In this document: piece after piece, positions 1-9,652 of the stretch
Numbering within the stretch: position 1 is the stretch's first letter
How the letters are laid out: each line of letters opens with the position of its first letter
NCBI GenBank assembly: GCA_001898145.1
Contig: MKSR01000029.1
Span: forward strand, 806,001 to 870,000
Reading direction: 5' to 3'
Length of the DNA: 64,000 bases
Source of the DNA: Dyadobacter sp. 50-39
GTDB lineage: Bacteria; Bacteroidota; Bacteroidia; Cytophagales; Spirosomataceae
Position numbers and translations under genes: made by a program
The notes under the pieces: generated by a model
The model's input: the letters and a program-made list of their open reading frames with translations, nothing else
Told to the model about the DNA's origin: nothing
The model's database searches: none

Positions 1-1098
1 GGACTCATCGCAAAGATCGTAAGGCACCTGGTCTGTCAATGTACCATCCGCGAGGCGGTAATGCGTACATACTTTAATGTTGTCGAAGATAGTCAGAACG
101 TCCACTTTCATCATGATCAGCTGTGTTACGCCGTTGATCATGATCGCATATTTCAATGCAGGCAGGTCGAGCCAGCCGGTGCGGCGCGGACGACCGGTAG
201 TAGCACCGAACTCACGTCCTTCTTTACGGATCTCCTCGCCTACCTCGTCATTCAATTCAGTAGGGAACGGACCGCTTCCTACACGGGTGCAGTAAGCTTT
301 GAAAATACCAAAAACCTCCCCGATCTGACGAGGCGCAATGCCCAATCCGGTAGAAGCACCGGCAGTCATGGTCGTAGAGCTGGTAACAAATGGGTATGAA
401 CCGAAGTCGATGTCGAGCAATGAACCTTGTGCACCTTCTGCCAGCACGGTTTTACCTTCATTCAATGCGCCATTCACAGTGTATTCGCTGTTCACGAGTG
501 TGAATTGCTTCATGAAATCGATCGCTTCGAAAAATTTCTCTTCCGCAGCGGGCAAAGTTTCGGAATAGTCGAATGAATAGAAATCAAGGATTACCTTATG
601 TGCATCGACCAGTTTTTTGTATTTGGCTGCAAAATTAGGCGACAACACATCCCCTACGCGCAAGCCCAGACGCGCCACTTTGTCCTGGTATGCAGGGCCA
701 ATACCGCGCAGCGTTGAACCGATCTTGGAATCACCTTTTGAACGCTCGTAAGCAGCATCCAGCAGGGCGTGGGTAGGAACGATAATGGAAGCTTTTTTGG
801 ATACGAACAGGTTGCTGATCAGATCCAGATTATATTTTGCGAGGCCTTCGATTTCTCTTTTGAAAACAACGGGGTCGAGCACGACGCCGTTACCGATGAT
901 ATTCTGGATATCGCTGCGGAAAATCCCCGATGGGATCTGGTGCAGAACGTGTTTGATACCGTCAAACTCCAATGTGTGTCCGGCATTAGGGCCACCCTGA
1001 AAACGGGCTACAACCTGATAGCGTGGCGCCAGGACATCCACAATTTTTCCTTTTCCCTCGTCTCCCCATTGAAGACCAAGTAGTACGTCAACTTTCAT
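1..1098 (-). CDS. purA: Adenylosuccinate synthetase, C-terminus cut by window edge
   Basis: Joins IMP and aspartate using GTP to give adenylosuccinate, the first committed step from IMP to AMP; cytosolic. The minus-strand frame from the ATG at 1096-1098 runs open to the window edge, giving about 366 of the usual 420-430 residues. The N-terminus carries the family signature WGDEGKGK (residues 11-18, catalytic Asp13), followed by the NAGHT and IIGNGVV motifs, and further on the GPFPTEL and TTGRPRRTGW substrate-binding stretches. It lies 77 bp downstream of a fur-family gene and the RSH gene on the same strand, an order I recall from other Cytophagales. Nothing looks broken; only the last 60 or so residues are missing here. 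Confidence 0.96.
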   Translation of the reverse strand, partial: MKVDVLLGLQWGDEGKGKIVDVLAPRYQVVARFQGGPNAGHTLEFDGIKHVLHQIPSGIFRSDIQNIIGNGVVLDPVVFKREIEGLAKYNLDLISNLFVSKKASIIVPTHALLDAAYERSKGDSKIGSTLRGIGPAYQDKVARLGLRVGDVLSPNFAAKYKKLVDAHKVILDFYSFDYSETLPAAEEKFFEAIDFMKQFTLVNSEYTVNGALNEGKTVLAEGAQGSLLDIDFGSYPFVTSSTTMTAGASTGLGIAPRQIGEVFGIFKAYCTRVGSGPFPTELNDEVGEEIRKEGREFGATTGRPRRTGWLDLPALKYAIMINGVTQLIMMKVDVLTIFDNIKVCTHYRLADGTLTDQVPYDLCDES

Positions 1099-1129
1099 TC
1101 AAATATTGGATTACTGAAAACTATATGGT

Positions 1130-1165
1130 GTAAGCGGCCCGGCAATGGGTGCATTACCGGGCCTG
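1130..1165 (-). terminator. Hairpin between fur and purA
   Basis: Arms 1136-1146 and 1153-1163 pair over 11 bp with one G-U wobble around a 6-nt loop. It sits just past the stop of the fur-family gene and before purA. No clear T-tract follows on the minus strand, so it may be only a weak terminator or a processing signal. Confidence 0.45.
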
Positions 1166-1175
1166 ATCGTGATAA

Positions 1176-1676
1176 TTATCTGTCTTCGTAAACAGCCGTT
1201 TCCCGCGGTGCGTCCGTGCGGTTCTGGCAGTTTTCCTTGTTGCAGTTACCGTAGAAAATAAGCGAGTGGTGCATCACGCTGAAATTCAGCATTTCTCCTA
1301 CCATGTTCTGGATCGACTGAATGCGCGGATCGCAGAATTCCATTACTTTATGACAATCTGTACAAATCAGGTGGTCGTGCTGCTTGTTGCCGTACGACTT
1401 TTCGAATTGCGCGAGGTTTTTGCCAAACTGATGCTTGGTCACGAGGTCGCAATCCACCAAAACGTCGAGCGTGTTGTAAACCGTTGCACGGCTCACACGG
1501 TAACGTTTGTTTTTCATGCTGATGTACAGCTCATCTACATCGAAATGATCCTCCCGGGTGTAAATTTCCTCCAAAATCGCAAAACGCTCGGGCGTTTTAC
1601 GAAGTCCCTTATTTTCCAGGTAAGCCGTTAATATTTTCTTAGCGGCCTCGAAATTTGGTTTGCTGGCTTGTGGCAT
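1176..1676 (-). CDS. Fur-family metal-responsive repressor
   Basis: A 166-residue winged-helix repressor of the Fur/PerR/Zur superfamily. Residues 20-90 form the DNA-binding domain, including RVSRATVYNTLDVL, the usual recognition-helix stretch. The C-terminal half has the metal and dimerisation signature HDHLICTDCHKVMEF with the CxxC pair of the structural zinc site, and a second Cys pair near the end (CNKENC). The length is slightly above the family norm because of a short tail. It lies between the RSH gene and purA on the same strand. Whether it is a Fur or PerR type cannot be settled by reading; a second, different family member lies at 15738-16157. Confidence 0.93.
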   Translation of the reverse strand: MPQASKPNFEAAKKILTAYLENKGLRKTPERFAILEEIYTREDHFDVDELYISMKNKRYRVSRATVYNTLDVLVDCDLVTKHQFGKNLAQFEKSYGNKQHDHLICTDCHKVMEFCDPRIQSIQNMVGEMLNFSVMHHSLIFYGNCNKENCQNRTDAPRETAVYEDR

Positions 1677-1803
1677 ATCTCTGATAATCTTGCGCGAAAA
1701 TACGCTTTTTTACTTAAATCACTCTCACATTCGCAAGCATAGTGCTGCTACCTCATTAATTACCAATTCAATAACATATTGGAGCGGCATTGGTTCAATG
1801 TGC

Positions 1804-4092
1804 CTATTTGCCGTTCAGATTGGTATCGAAACGCTGGACATTGTACACACCTTCCACCTGTTCCAGCTTCTGGATCAGGATGTCCAAATGCCTGGTATCC
1901 TGCACATACAGTTTGATATCGCCATTGAAAACGCCATCCTTGGTGTCGATCGTAAGCCCGCGCATGTTAATGTGCAGCTCGTTCGAAATAATGCGCGTCA
2001 CGTCGTTCACCAATCCCACGCGGTCGGTGCCCGACAGGTATAATCCGGCCAAGAACGCCTCGTCCTTACCCGACCACTTGGCCTTAATGATCCGGTTGCC
2101 GTGTTTGGACATCAGCTCGGCCGCATTAGGGCAGGTCGTGCGGTGTATTTTAATGCCCTCATTGATCGTCACAAACCCGAAAACGTCGTCTCCCGCAATG
2201 GGGTTACAGCATTGCGCAAGTTTGTAGTCGATCTTATCCATATCGTCGCCGATGAGCAGCATGTCATTGTCTGCACGGTCGCCGTGGATTTGCTTCAAAT
2301 ATTTGGTCAGCGTTTTACCGTCGCTGCCGGCTACGGGCGGTGTATTGCTCGCTGCGCCGTTCTCTGCCGCCTTTTTCTCCTTCGCGTCGCGGTCGCGCTT
2401 GAAGCGTTTCAGTTCGTCGATGGGAATGTATCCCTTACCGATGCGGTAGAAGAAGTCCGTCGTGGTTTTGCATTCAAAAAATGCCCGGAGCTGGTTCATT
2501 ACCTCCGCGGTAGCGTCCATTCCCAGGATTTTAAGCTTTTTCTCTACCAACTGGCGCCCATCCGTTTCATAGCGGCGGTTCTCTTCTTTCAGGAAATCCT
2601 TGATCCGCGCCCGGGCTTTGGACGTAACTACAATGCGCAGCCAGTCCTCATTCGGTTTCTGTTTGCCGGAAGTAATGATCTCGATCTGGTCTCCGTTGTT
2701 AAGCACATAGCTGATCGGCACCAGTATACCGCCCACCTTCGCCGCCATACAATGCGCGCCTACCTCGGAGTGAATGTCAAATGCAAAGTCCAGCGCGGTT
2801 GAACCCGCCTGCAATACTTTCAGCTCGCCTTTTGGGGTAAATACAAAAACCTCCTCATTGAAAAGGTTACTCCTGAACTCGTCCAGGAACTCGATCGCGG
2901 CCGTTTTGTCGCCAAAACCATTCTCCAATGTCTCGCGCACCTGCGTGATCCATTGCTCGATATTGCCTTTGACCTTGGTATCGTTGCCCTTGTATTTCCA
3001 GTGCGCTGCGTAGCCTTTTTCGGCGATCTCGTCCATGCGCGAGGTACGGATCTGCACCTCCACCCATTGCCCGCTCTTGCTCATCACCGTCGAGTGCAAC
3101 GACTGGTACCCGTTCGCACGCGGCGTGCTCAGGAAGTCCTTCAATCGGTCGGGGTTGGGCTTATAATGGTCGGTCACGATGGAGTAAGCCTGCCAGCAGA
3201 TCGCCTTTTCACGGTCGCTTTCCGGCGGCGATTCGAGCACGATCCGGATCGCGAACAGGTCATATATCTCCTCGAAAGGCTTATTCTGCTTCCGCATTTT
3301 ATTCCAGATCGAGTAAATCGATTTGGGCCGCCCTTTGAGGATAAAATTCAGCCCCGCCGCTTCCAGGTCCTGGGCGATAGGCTCCATAAACTTGGCAATA
3401 AAGCGGTCGCGGAGATTTTTTGTTTCGCGCAGTTTCCGGGCGATGGCGCGGTATTCCTGTGGTTCGGTGTATTTCAAATACAACTCTTCCAGCTCCGACT
3501 TGATGCTGTACAACCCAAGCCGGTGCGCGAGCGGTGCGTAAATGAATATCGTTTCAGAAGCAATTTTGAGCTGCTTGTCACGCGGCATGCTGTCGAGCGT
3601 GCGCATGTTGTGCAGGCGGTCGGCGAGCTTAACGAGAATCACCCGGACGTCGTCCGAAAGGGTGAGCAGCATTTTGCGGAAATTCTCGGCTTGCTGCGAG
3701 GAGCCGTACTCGAAGCGGCCGGAGATTTTGGTCAGCCCATCAATGATCTTGGCGACCTTCTTACCAAACAACCGCTCGATATCGTCGATGCCCATATCGG
3801 TATCCTCCACTACGTCGTGCAGCAATGCCGCCACGATGCCGGTAGTACCGAGCCCGATCTCCTCTACCACGATTTGAGCGACTGCAAGGGGATGGTAAAT
3901 GTATGGTTCTCCCGACCGACGGCGCATGTCCTTATGCGCATCGACGGAAGTGTAAAAGGCCTTTTTGATTAATTTAGCATCATTATCCTTCAAAAAAGGT
4001 TTGGCTGTTCGTAAAAGCCGGCGGTATTTTTTGAGGATATCCTTACGCTCCTGTTCCAGGTCAATGTTGAGGGATTCAACCAGTTGCTCCAC
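1804..4092 (-). CDS. Bifunctional (p)ppGpp synthetase/hydrolase (RSH family)
   Basis: Makes and degrades the stringent-response alarmone. The 762-residue protein has the complete long-RSH layout: HD hydrolase domain (HPLA near residue 67, LLHDVVEDT at 91-99), nucleotidyltransferase domain (GRPKSIYSIW, NGYQSLHSTV), TGS domain (EVFVFTPKGEL), a conserved-cysteine region (QCCNPI) and a C-terminal ACT domain. The intact HD pocket suggests hydrolase activity is kept, so this is the Rel/SpoT type rather than a synthetase-only RelA. The start is GTG at 4090-4092: an in-frame TAG lies four codons upstream and no ATG occurs until about residue 56, inside the HD domain. Confidence 0.95.
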   Translation of the reverse strand: MEQLVESLNIDLEQERKDILKKYRRLLRTAKPFLKDNDAKLIKKAFYTSVDAHKDMRRRSGEPYIYHPLAVAQIVVEEIGLGTTGIVAALLHDVVEDTDMGIDDIERLFGKKVAKIIDGLTKISGRFEYGSSQQAENFRKMLLTLSDDVRVILVKLADRLHNMRTLDSMPRDKQLKIASETIFIYAPLAHRLGLYSIKSELEELYLKYTEPQEYRAIARKLRETKNLRDRFIAKFMEPIAQDLEAAGLNFILKGRPKSIYSIWNKMRKQNKPFEEIYDLFAIRIVLESPPESDREKAICWQAYSIVTDHYKPNPDRLKDFLSTPRANGYQSLHSTVMSKSGQWVEVQIRTSRMDEIAEKGYAAHWKYKGNDTKVKGNIEQWITQVRETLENGFGDKTAAIEFLDEFRSNLFNEEVFVFTPKGELKVLQAGSTALDFAFDIHSEVGAHCMAAKVGGILVPISYVLNNGDQIEIITSGKQKPNEDWLRIVVTSKARARIKDFLKEENRRYETDGRQLVEKKLKILGMDATAEVMNQLRAFFECKTTTDFFYRIGKGYIPIDELKRFKRDRDAKEKKAAENGAASNTPPVAGSDGKTLTKYLKQIHGDRADNDMLLIGDDMDKIDYKLAQCCNPIAGDDVFGFVTINEGIKIHRTTCPNAAELMSKHGNRIIKAKWSGKDEAFLAGLYLSGTDRVGLVNDVTRIISNELHINMRGLTIDTKDGVFNGDIKLYVQDTRHLDILIQKLEQVEGVYNVQRFDTNLNGK

Positions 4093-4186
4093 TGCTATAT
4101 TCTAATTGGTATGCTTCACCAAAATAACAAATTTTAGCGACATTTTTCAACATGGTTTTACCCAAAGATAAAATTTTGAAAATAAT

Positions 4187-4218
4187 TTGCATGTTTTGAA
4201 AAAATACAAATACCTTTG
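4187..4218 (+). promoter_or_regulatory. Promoter of tRNA-Leu
   Basis: TTG at 4187-4189, a 21-nt spacer, then TACCTTTG at 4211-4218. This matches the Bacteroidota housekeeping consensus TTG-N19-21-TAnnTTTG exactly. It ends 44 bp before the mature tRNA. Confidence 0.75.
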
Positions 4219-4262
4219 CACTCCCAATTCGACAATCGTGTGGAAAAACGGGAAATAAGTGA

Positions 4263-4344
4263 GCGGGCGTGGCGGAACTGGTAGACGTGCTAGACTTAGG
4301 ATCTAGTGCCGCAAGGCGTGGGGGTTCGATTCCCTCCGCCCGTA
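4263..4344 (+). tRNA. tRNA-Leu (anticodon UAG)
   Basis: An 82-nt class II tRNA with a long variable arm. The acceptor stem GCGGGCG pairs with CGCCCGT (first pair G-U), with discriminator A at 4344. The anticodon arm is CTAGA-CTTAGGA-TCTAG, placing TAG at positions 34-36. The T-arm shows GGTTCGATTCC. CCA is not encoded and must be added. It is flanked by its own promoter and terminator, so it is a single-gene transcription unit between the RSH gene and trigger factor. Confidence 0.97.
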
Positions 4345-4424
4345 CGAAATACAAGGGAATGACGGGGCGTCAGATTCCTCTTCTAGCTGGGAAAATGAGT
4401 TGCTCCGTAGTATTGAAACCCGTC

Positions 4425-4467
4425 AAATGCCCTCAGGACTTCGTTTTGAGGGCATTTTTGTTTTTTT
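4425..4467 (+). terminator. Rho-independent terminator after tRNA-Leu
   Basis: Perfect 11-bp stem, AAATGCCCTCA (4425-4435) with TGAGGGCATTT (4447-4457), an 11-nt loop, then a T-rich run to 4467. Confidence 0.85.
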
Positions 4468-4511
4468 CTGTTCAAATGTAACAAAGGTATTTACCAATAG
4501 CTTAGCGACAC

Positions 4512-5864
4512 ATGGAAGTTTTGTTAGAAAAGAGTTCGCCGACCTTAGCCTCTCTGAAAGTAACGTTGACCAAGGAAGATTATCAGCCAAAAGTTGATAA
4601 AACGATCAAGGATTATTCGAAACGCGTGAACCTGAAAGGATTTCGTCCTGGCAAAGTACCATCCCATGTGATCCAGCGCATGTATGGTAAGAGCATTCTG
4701 GTTGACGAGGTGAACAACATCCTCAGCAATGCAGTAAGCAACTACATCCGCGAAAACAAATTGCAGGTGGTAGGCGACCCCGTACCTGACCGCGACAAAG
4801 CGGCAGAAGTGAACTGGGATACTCCAAGCTCATTCGAATTCAGCTATGACCTGGGTATCGCTTCGGATTTCGAAGCAGATCTCAGCGCATTGCCTGCTAT
4901 CAAACGTTACACGATCAATGTAGACGACAACGAACTGACGAAGACGATCGATAGCCTTCGCGAGCGTTTCGCCGACAGCATTCACCCGGAAGTAAGCGAA
5001 GCAGGAGACATGATCTTCGGCGAGCTGAAACAGGAATCGACCGAATTTACAACCCGCACCGCCATCCCTACCAAACAGGTTAAGGAAGAAGCTGCCGCGA
5101 AGTTCATCGGCGTGAAAAAAGGTGATGTAATCACTTTCGACATTCAGGATACTTTTACCGACGAGTCGGCAATTGCCCATGTAACCGGTAAAAAGAAAGA
5201 AGATATCGCTGACATTTCCGGTGAGTTCGTTCTGACCGTAGAAGACGTAACACGTTCAGCACCTGCGACTTTGAACCAGGAGTTTTTCGATAAGGTATTA
5301 GGACCAGGACAAGTTGAAAGCGAAGAGCAATTCAATGAGAAGGTTCTTGAAATCATCAAAAGCAACTACGAGCGCGAAACGGAAGCATTGCTCCGCCGTG
5401 ATATCGAGACTTCATTGTTGGACGCTATCTCCATCGAATTGCCTGAGGAATTCCTCAAAAGCTGGTTGGAGCGCACCAACGAAGGTAAGTTCACCCGCGA
5501 GCAGATCGACGAGCAATTCGGCGATTTCGCGAAATCGTTGAAACTGAGCCTGATCAAAAACAAGATCGCCGACAAGTCGGAAGTAAAAGTAGAATATCCT
5601 GAAATCCTGGCATTTACCCGCGAAATGGTAAAAGGTCAGTTCGGTATCTACGGTGACGACGAATCGATGCGTGAAACGATCGACCGCGTGGCGCAAGGTT
5701 ACCTCGCCGACAAAGAACGGGATAACTATACGAGCGTGTTCAACCAGGTGTTCGACAACAAGGTCCTGGAAGTAATCCGCAGCCAGGTAAGCACCGACGA
5801 GCAAACCGTAGAAGTGTCAGAATTCGAAAAACTCGCGAAAGGCGAAGTGGAAGCCGAGGCTTAA
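4512..5864 (+). CDS. tig: Trigger factor, ribosome-bound chaperone
   Basis: A 450-residue chaperone that docks at the ribosomal exit tunnel and shields nascent chains. The ribosome-binding signature GFRPGKVP is at residues 43-50, within the usual N-terminal domain. A degenerate FKBP-like PPIase region follows (around residues 150-240), then a long helical C-terminal arm domain rich in Glu, Lys and Gln. Weak conservation of the PPIase part is normal for Bacteroidota. The ATG at 4512 gives the usual N-terminus. It lies upstream of clpP and clpX, the classic tig-clpP-clpX order, here interrupted by an inverted XRE regulator gene. Confidence 0.96.
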   Translation: MEVLLEKSSPTLASLKVTLTKEDYQPKVDKTIKDYSKRVNLKGFRPGKVPSHVIQRMYGKSILVDEVNNILSNAVSNYIRENKLQVVGDPVPDRDKAAEVNWDTPSSFEFSYDLGIASDFEADLSALPAIKRYTINVDDNELTKTIDSLRERFADSIHPEVSEAGDMIFGELKQESTEFTTRTAIPTKQVKEEAAAKFIGVKKGDVITFDIQDTFTDESAIAHVTGKKKEDIADISGEFVLTVEDVTRSAPATLNQEFFDKVLGPGQVESEEQFNEKVLEIIKSNYERETEALLRRDIETSLLDAISIELPEEFLKSWLERTNEGKFTREQIDEQFGDFAKSLKLSLIKNKIADKSEVKVEYPEILAFTREMVKGQFGIYGDDESMRETIDRVAQGYLADKERDNYTSVFNQVFDNKVLEVIRSQVSTDEQTVEVSEFEKLAKGEVEAEA

Positions 5865-5882
5865 CCAACCCTTTTGAGGTAT

Positions 5883-5921
5883 AAAAAAACACCGTCAGGG
5901 ACAACCGGACGGTGTTTTTTT
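5883..5921. terminator. Terminator between tig and the XRE gene
   Basis: A 7-bp GC-rich core, CACCGTC (5890-5896) with GACGGTG (5908-5914), extended by an A-run on the left and T7 on the right. It can therefore serve both converging genes. Confidence 0.8.
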
Positions 5922-5939
5922 GCATTATAAGCGATGACA

Positions 5940-6314
5940 TTAAAAACCAATACGCGGGCGCTCCTCTCCTATCTGGCGAACAATCCCATCCCCGAACAGC
6001 TGCCTGAATTTTAGCTTCCATTGATCCAGCTCGTTTTGCAGCCGGCGGTTCTCGGCTAAAATGCGGGTATTTTCCTGCCGCAGCCATTCGGTTTCCGACA
6101 TTGCCGCGTCAATCCCGAGCAGTTCGGGCAGCGGCACGTCGAGTAGCTTCGCCACATTTTCCAGCCTTGACACCGAGAGTTCCGTGCGGCCACGCTCAAT
6201 GTCCCCGTACGCAGTCGTGGATAGCCCGAGCATGTCTGCCATATTTTCCTGTGAAAGCCCCTTTTGAAGCCTTATCTGTCTGATTTTCTCTGATAAATTG
6301 GATGTCACGTTCAT
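5940..6314 (-). CDS. XRE-family helix-turn-helix regulator
   Basis: A 124-residue protein with a Cro/C1-type HTH at about residues 8-62 (IRQIRLQKGLSQENMADML, then YGDIERGRTELSV). A leucine- and glutamate-rich helix follows at residues 76-100, probably a coiled coil for dimerisation, then a short basic tail. This small architecture is common in Cytophagales. It is inverted between tig and clpP and its start faces the 249-bp clpP leader, so the two genes diverge and could share control sequences. The target is unknown. Confidence 0.85.
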   Translation of the reverse strand: MNVTSNLSEKIRQIRLQKGLSQENMADMLGLSTTAYGDIERGRTELSVSRLENVAKLLDVPLPELLGIDAAMSETEWLRQENTRILAENRRLQNELDQWKLKFRQLFGDGIVRQIGEERPRIGF

Positions 6315-6409
6315 AATGTCCGATTATTATGCGTGGTATAACGTTTTTATGCTGCAATGTAATCTTTTATGATGGCTGCTGACTGTCGCATTTTTCGATA
6401 AATTGTCGC

Positions 6410-6444
6410 TGAAATAGACAAGGATTATTCAGTGAAATAGTCAA
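6410..6444. repeat. Direct repeat TGAAATAGWCAA in the XRE/clpP intergenic
   Basis: Two 12-bp copies at 6410-6421 and 6433-6444, differing at one base and spaced 23 bp start to start (about two helical turns). They lie between the divergent XRE regulator and clpP. They could be an operator for the XRE protein or for clpP control; the sequence alone does not prove this. I found no convincing TAnnTTTG box elsewhere in this 249-bp gap. Confidence 0.4.
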
Positions 6445-6563
6445 ATTTGTGCCATGCAACCGGGAAACCTGCCGCGATATAAGCAGAAACTAACCTATAT
6501 TGCTTTTTGTTCTCGAACTCAGTTGCCCTTTAACTATTGATAAATTAAAAATTAATTTTTTCG

Positions 6564-7238
6564 ATGAATTACGGAAATGAATTTAGAAAATATGCCGTTC
6601 ACCACCTGGGAATGAATGGCCTGACCGTGGACGGTTACATGAACCACTCAGTTGAGAACATGACCCGTTCGGTAATCGAGGAACGTCCTATGAACTTCCG
6701 CGAGGTCGACGTATTCTCCCGCCTGATGGCCGACCGTATCATATTCATGGGCACCGGTGTAGACGACAATATCGCGAACATCATTGTAGCCCAGCTACTC
6801 TTCCTCGAATCGGCAGATCCTAAGAAAGACATCCTGATGTACATCAACAGCCCCGGCGGTTCGGTCTATGCAGGTTTGGGTATTTACGATACCATGCAAT
6901 ATGTACGCCCCGACGTAGCTACGGTGTGTACCAGCCTTGCGGCCTCCATGGGCGCGGTGCTGCTAGCAGGCGGCGCGGCAGGCAAGCGCTCGGCGCTTCC
7001 GCATGCACGGGTGATGATCCACCAGCCATCCGGTGGTGCACAGGGGACGTCCGTTGATATTGAGATCACTACCCGCGAAATCGTGAAATTGCGCCACGAA
7101 TTGTATGAAATTCTTGCCCACCACACCGGCCAGACTCCGGAGCAAATCGCATTGGATTCCGATCGGGACAAGTGGTTGAAAGCACTGGAAGCGAAAGAGT
7201 ACGGTTTGATCGACGAGGTACTTACCCGCGATAAATAA
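6564..7238 (+). CDS. clpP: ATP-dependent Clp protease proteolytic subunit
   Basis: A 224-residue serine peptidase that forms the double-heptamer Clp barrel. The nucleophile is Ser128 in [10 protein letters not shown] and the His is His153 in [11 protein letters not shown]. The Asp lies in the LDSDRDKW stretch (198-202), all at family-typical spacing. The oxyanion and substrate strand [10 protein letters not shown] is at residues 95-104. The N-terminal extension of about 30 residues relative to E. coli ClpP is usual in this phylum and may be a propeptide. clpX follows 250 bp downstream behind a terminator, so the two genes are probably separate transcripts. Confidence 0.97.
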   Translation: MNYGNEFRKYAVHHLGMNGLTVDGYMNHSVENMTRSVIEERPMNFREVDVFSRLMADRIIFMGTGVDDNIANIIVAQLLFLESADPKKDILMYINSPGGSVYAGLGIYDTMQYVRPDVATVCTSLAASMGAVLLAGGAAGKRSALPHARVMIHQPSGGAQGTSVDIEITTREIVKLRHELYEILAHHTGQTPEQIALDSDRDKWLKALEAKEYGLIDEVLTRDK

Positions 7239-7258
7239 ATTGAACGGGTTTTCAATAA

Positions 7259-7290
7259 ACGCCCCGATAGCTCGCTGTCGGGGCGTTTTT
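7259..7290 (+). terminator. Rho-independent terminator after clpP
   Basis: Perfect 9-bp stem ACGCCCCGA (7259-7267) with TCGGGGCGT (7278-7286), a 10-nt loop and a following T-run. Confidence 0.85.
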
Positions 7291-7488
7291 AGTATATGGC
7301 CCAACCTTGATTTGGTAACCCGGTCAAAAAACCGGAAATTTGCATTCAGGATAACCGCTAATTGTCAATTAAAAGGAAGACTTGAAACATTACATTCGGT
7401 CTTCGTGTTACTTTGACTCACACGTTTGTTTAGTACGGCTTTTGTATGCAAGACCGTAAACATTCTCCAAACTGCTAAAATCGAATCG

Positions 7489-8733
<1,245 letters not shown>

Positions 8734-8761
8734 CAATCATCGCATTAACATATTTGACAGC

Positions 8762-8797
8762 GCCCTGCCTCTTTCAAAGAAGCAGGGCTCTTCTTTT
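8762..8797 (+). terminator. Terminator after clpX
   Basis: GCCCTGC (8762-8768) pairs with GCAGGGC (8782-8788), with additional TCTT/AAGA pairing in the apical part, followed by a pyrimidine run with six T. Confidence 0.7.
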
Positions 8798-8844
8798 TTC
8801 ATCCTAATAATCCTATTTTTACACAAAAACACTATATTATTTAA

Positions 8845-9537
8845 ATGGAAACCTGGCTCATCAATAAATCGATTGTGGTGATTGGAGGAACCGCCGGCGT
8901 GGGACTGGCTGCGGCGCAAGCATTTGTCCGCAACGGCGCTAATGTGGTAGTAGTGGGGCGCAATCCCGAGAGCTGCCTGATGGCAGAACTGAACCTGGGT
9001 AGCAATGCAAGGGCCAAACAAGGTGATGCTACACAGCCTCAGACGACTCTGGACGCAATCCAGCTCTGCATACGGGAATTCGGAAGTTTCGATGCATTAT
9101 ATCATGCGCCGGAGGACCATGAAGAACCGGCTTTGGACGGCCACTTGCACAACCTGGGCCTGGAAAGCTGGCGTAAAACGCTGGACCAGAACCTAACCTC
9201 CCTCATGCTCTCGAACCAGGCCGCAATACGCACTTTTATGGGGATGAACAAAGGCGGATCCATTCTGAACCTGAGTCCCGAAACCACGTTGCCGGAGGGC
9301 GGTATGGCAGGTCATGCGGGAGCAACTGCCAAAGCAGCGGTGATCGGCTTTTCCAAATCCATCGCAGCGACCTATGCAGGTCATGACATCCGTATCAATG
9401 TGATTTCTGCCGACACATCCGTACCCGCCGATCTTGAAGGTGCCGCCGTGTACCTGCTGTCGGACCATGCACGATTTACCAACGGGCAAGTACTCGTAGT
9501 CGACGGCGGCCGCAGCGTGCTGGAAGAGCAATACTAG
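8845..9537 (+). CDS. SDR-fold protein lacking the catalytic tyrosine
   Basis: A 230-residue Rossmann protein of the short-chain dehydrogenase/reductase family. The nucleotide site GGTAGVGLAAA lies near the N-terminus, and the C-terminal FTNGQVLVVDGGRS is the usual SDR ending. Aligning on the conserved Lys (GATAKAAVIGF), the position of the catalytic Tyr in YxxxK is Gly, and the loop before it is GHAGATAK. The catalytic Ser region reads LNLSPETT, so a Ser may remain. The protein may bind NAD(P) without normal SDR chemistry. It sits alone between clpX and pfkB; its substrate is unknown. Confidence 0.8.
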   Translation: METWLINKSIVVIGGTAGVGLAAAQAFVRNGANVVVVGRNPESCLMAELNLGSNARAKQGDATQPQTTLDAIQLCIREFGSFDALYHAPEDHEEPALDGHLHNLGLESWRKTLDQNLTSLMLSNQAAIRTFMGMNKGGSILNLSPETTLPEGGMAGHAGATAKAAVIGFSKSIAATYAGHDIRINVISADTSVPADLEGAAVYLLSDHARFTNGQVLVVDGGRSVLEEQY

Positions 9538-9652
9538 CGGCCCGAAAAACGACGGTGTTGTGAAGAAATTGCTGCGAATGCAATAGGAACGCAGAGAGAA
9601 TCGCTTTTTTTCTTTTATTCGCGTAAAATAGTTCACCAGACACCGTACTCCT

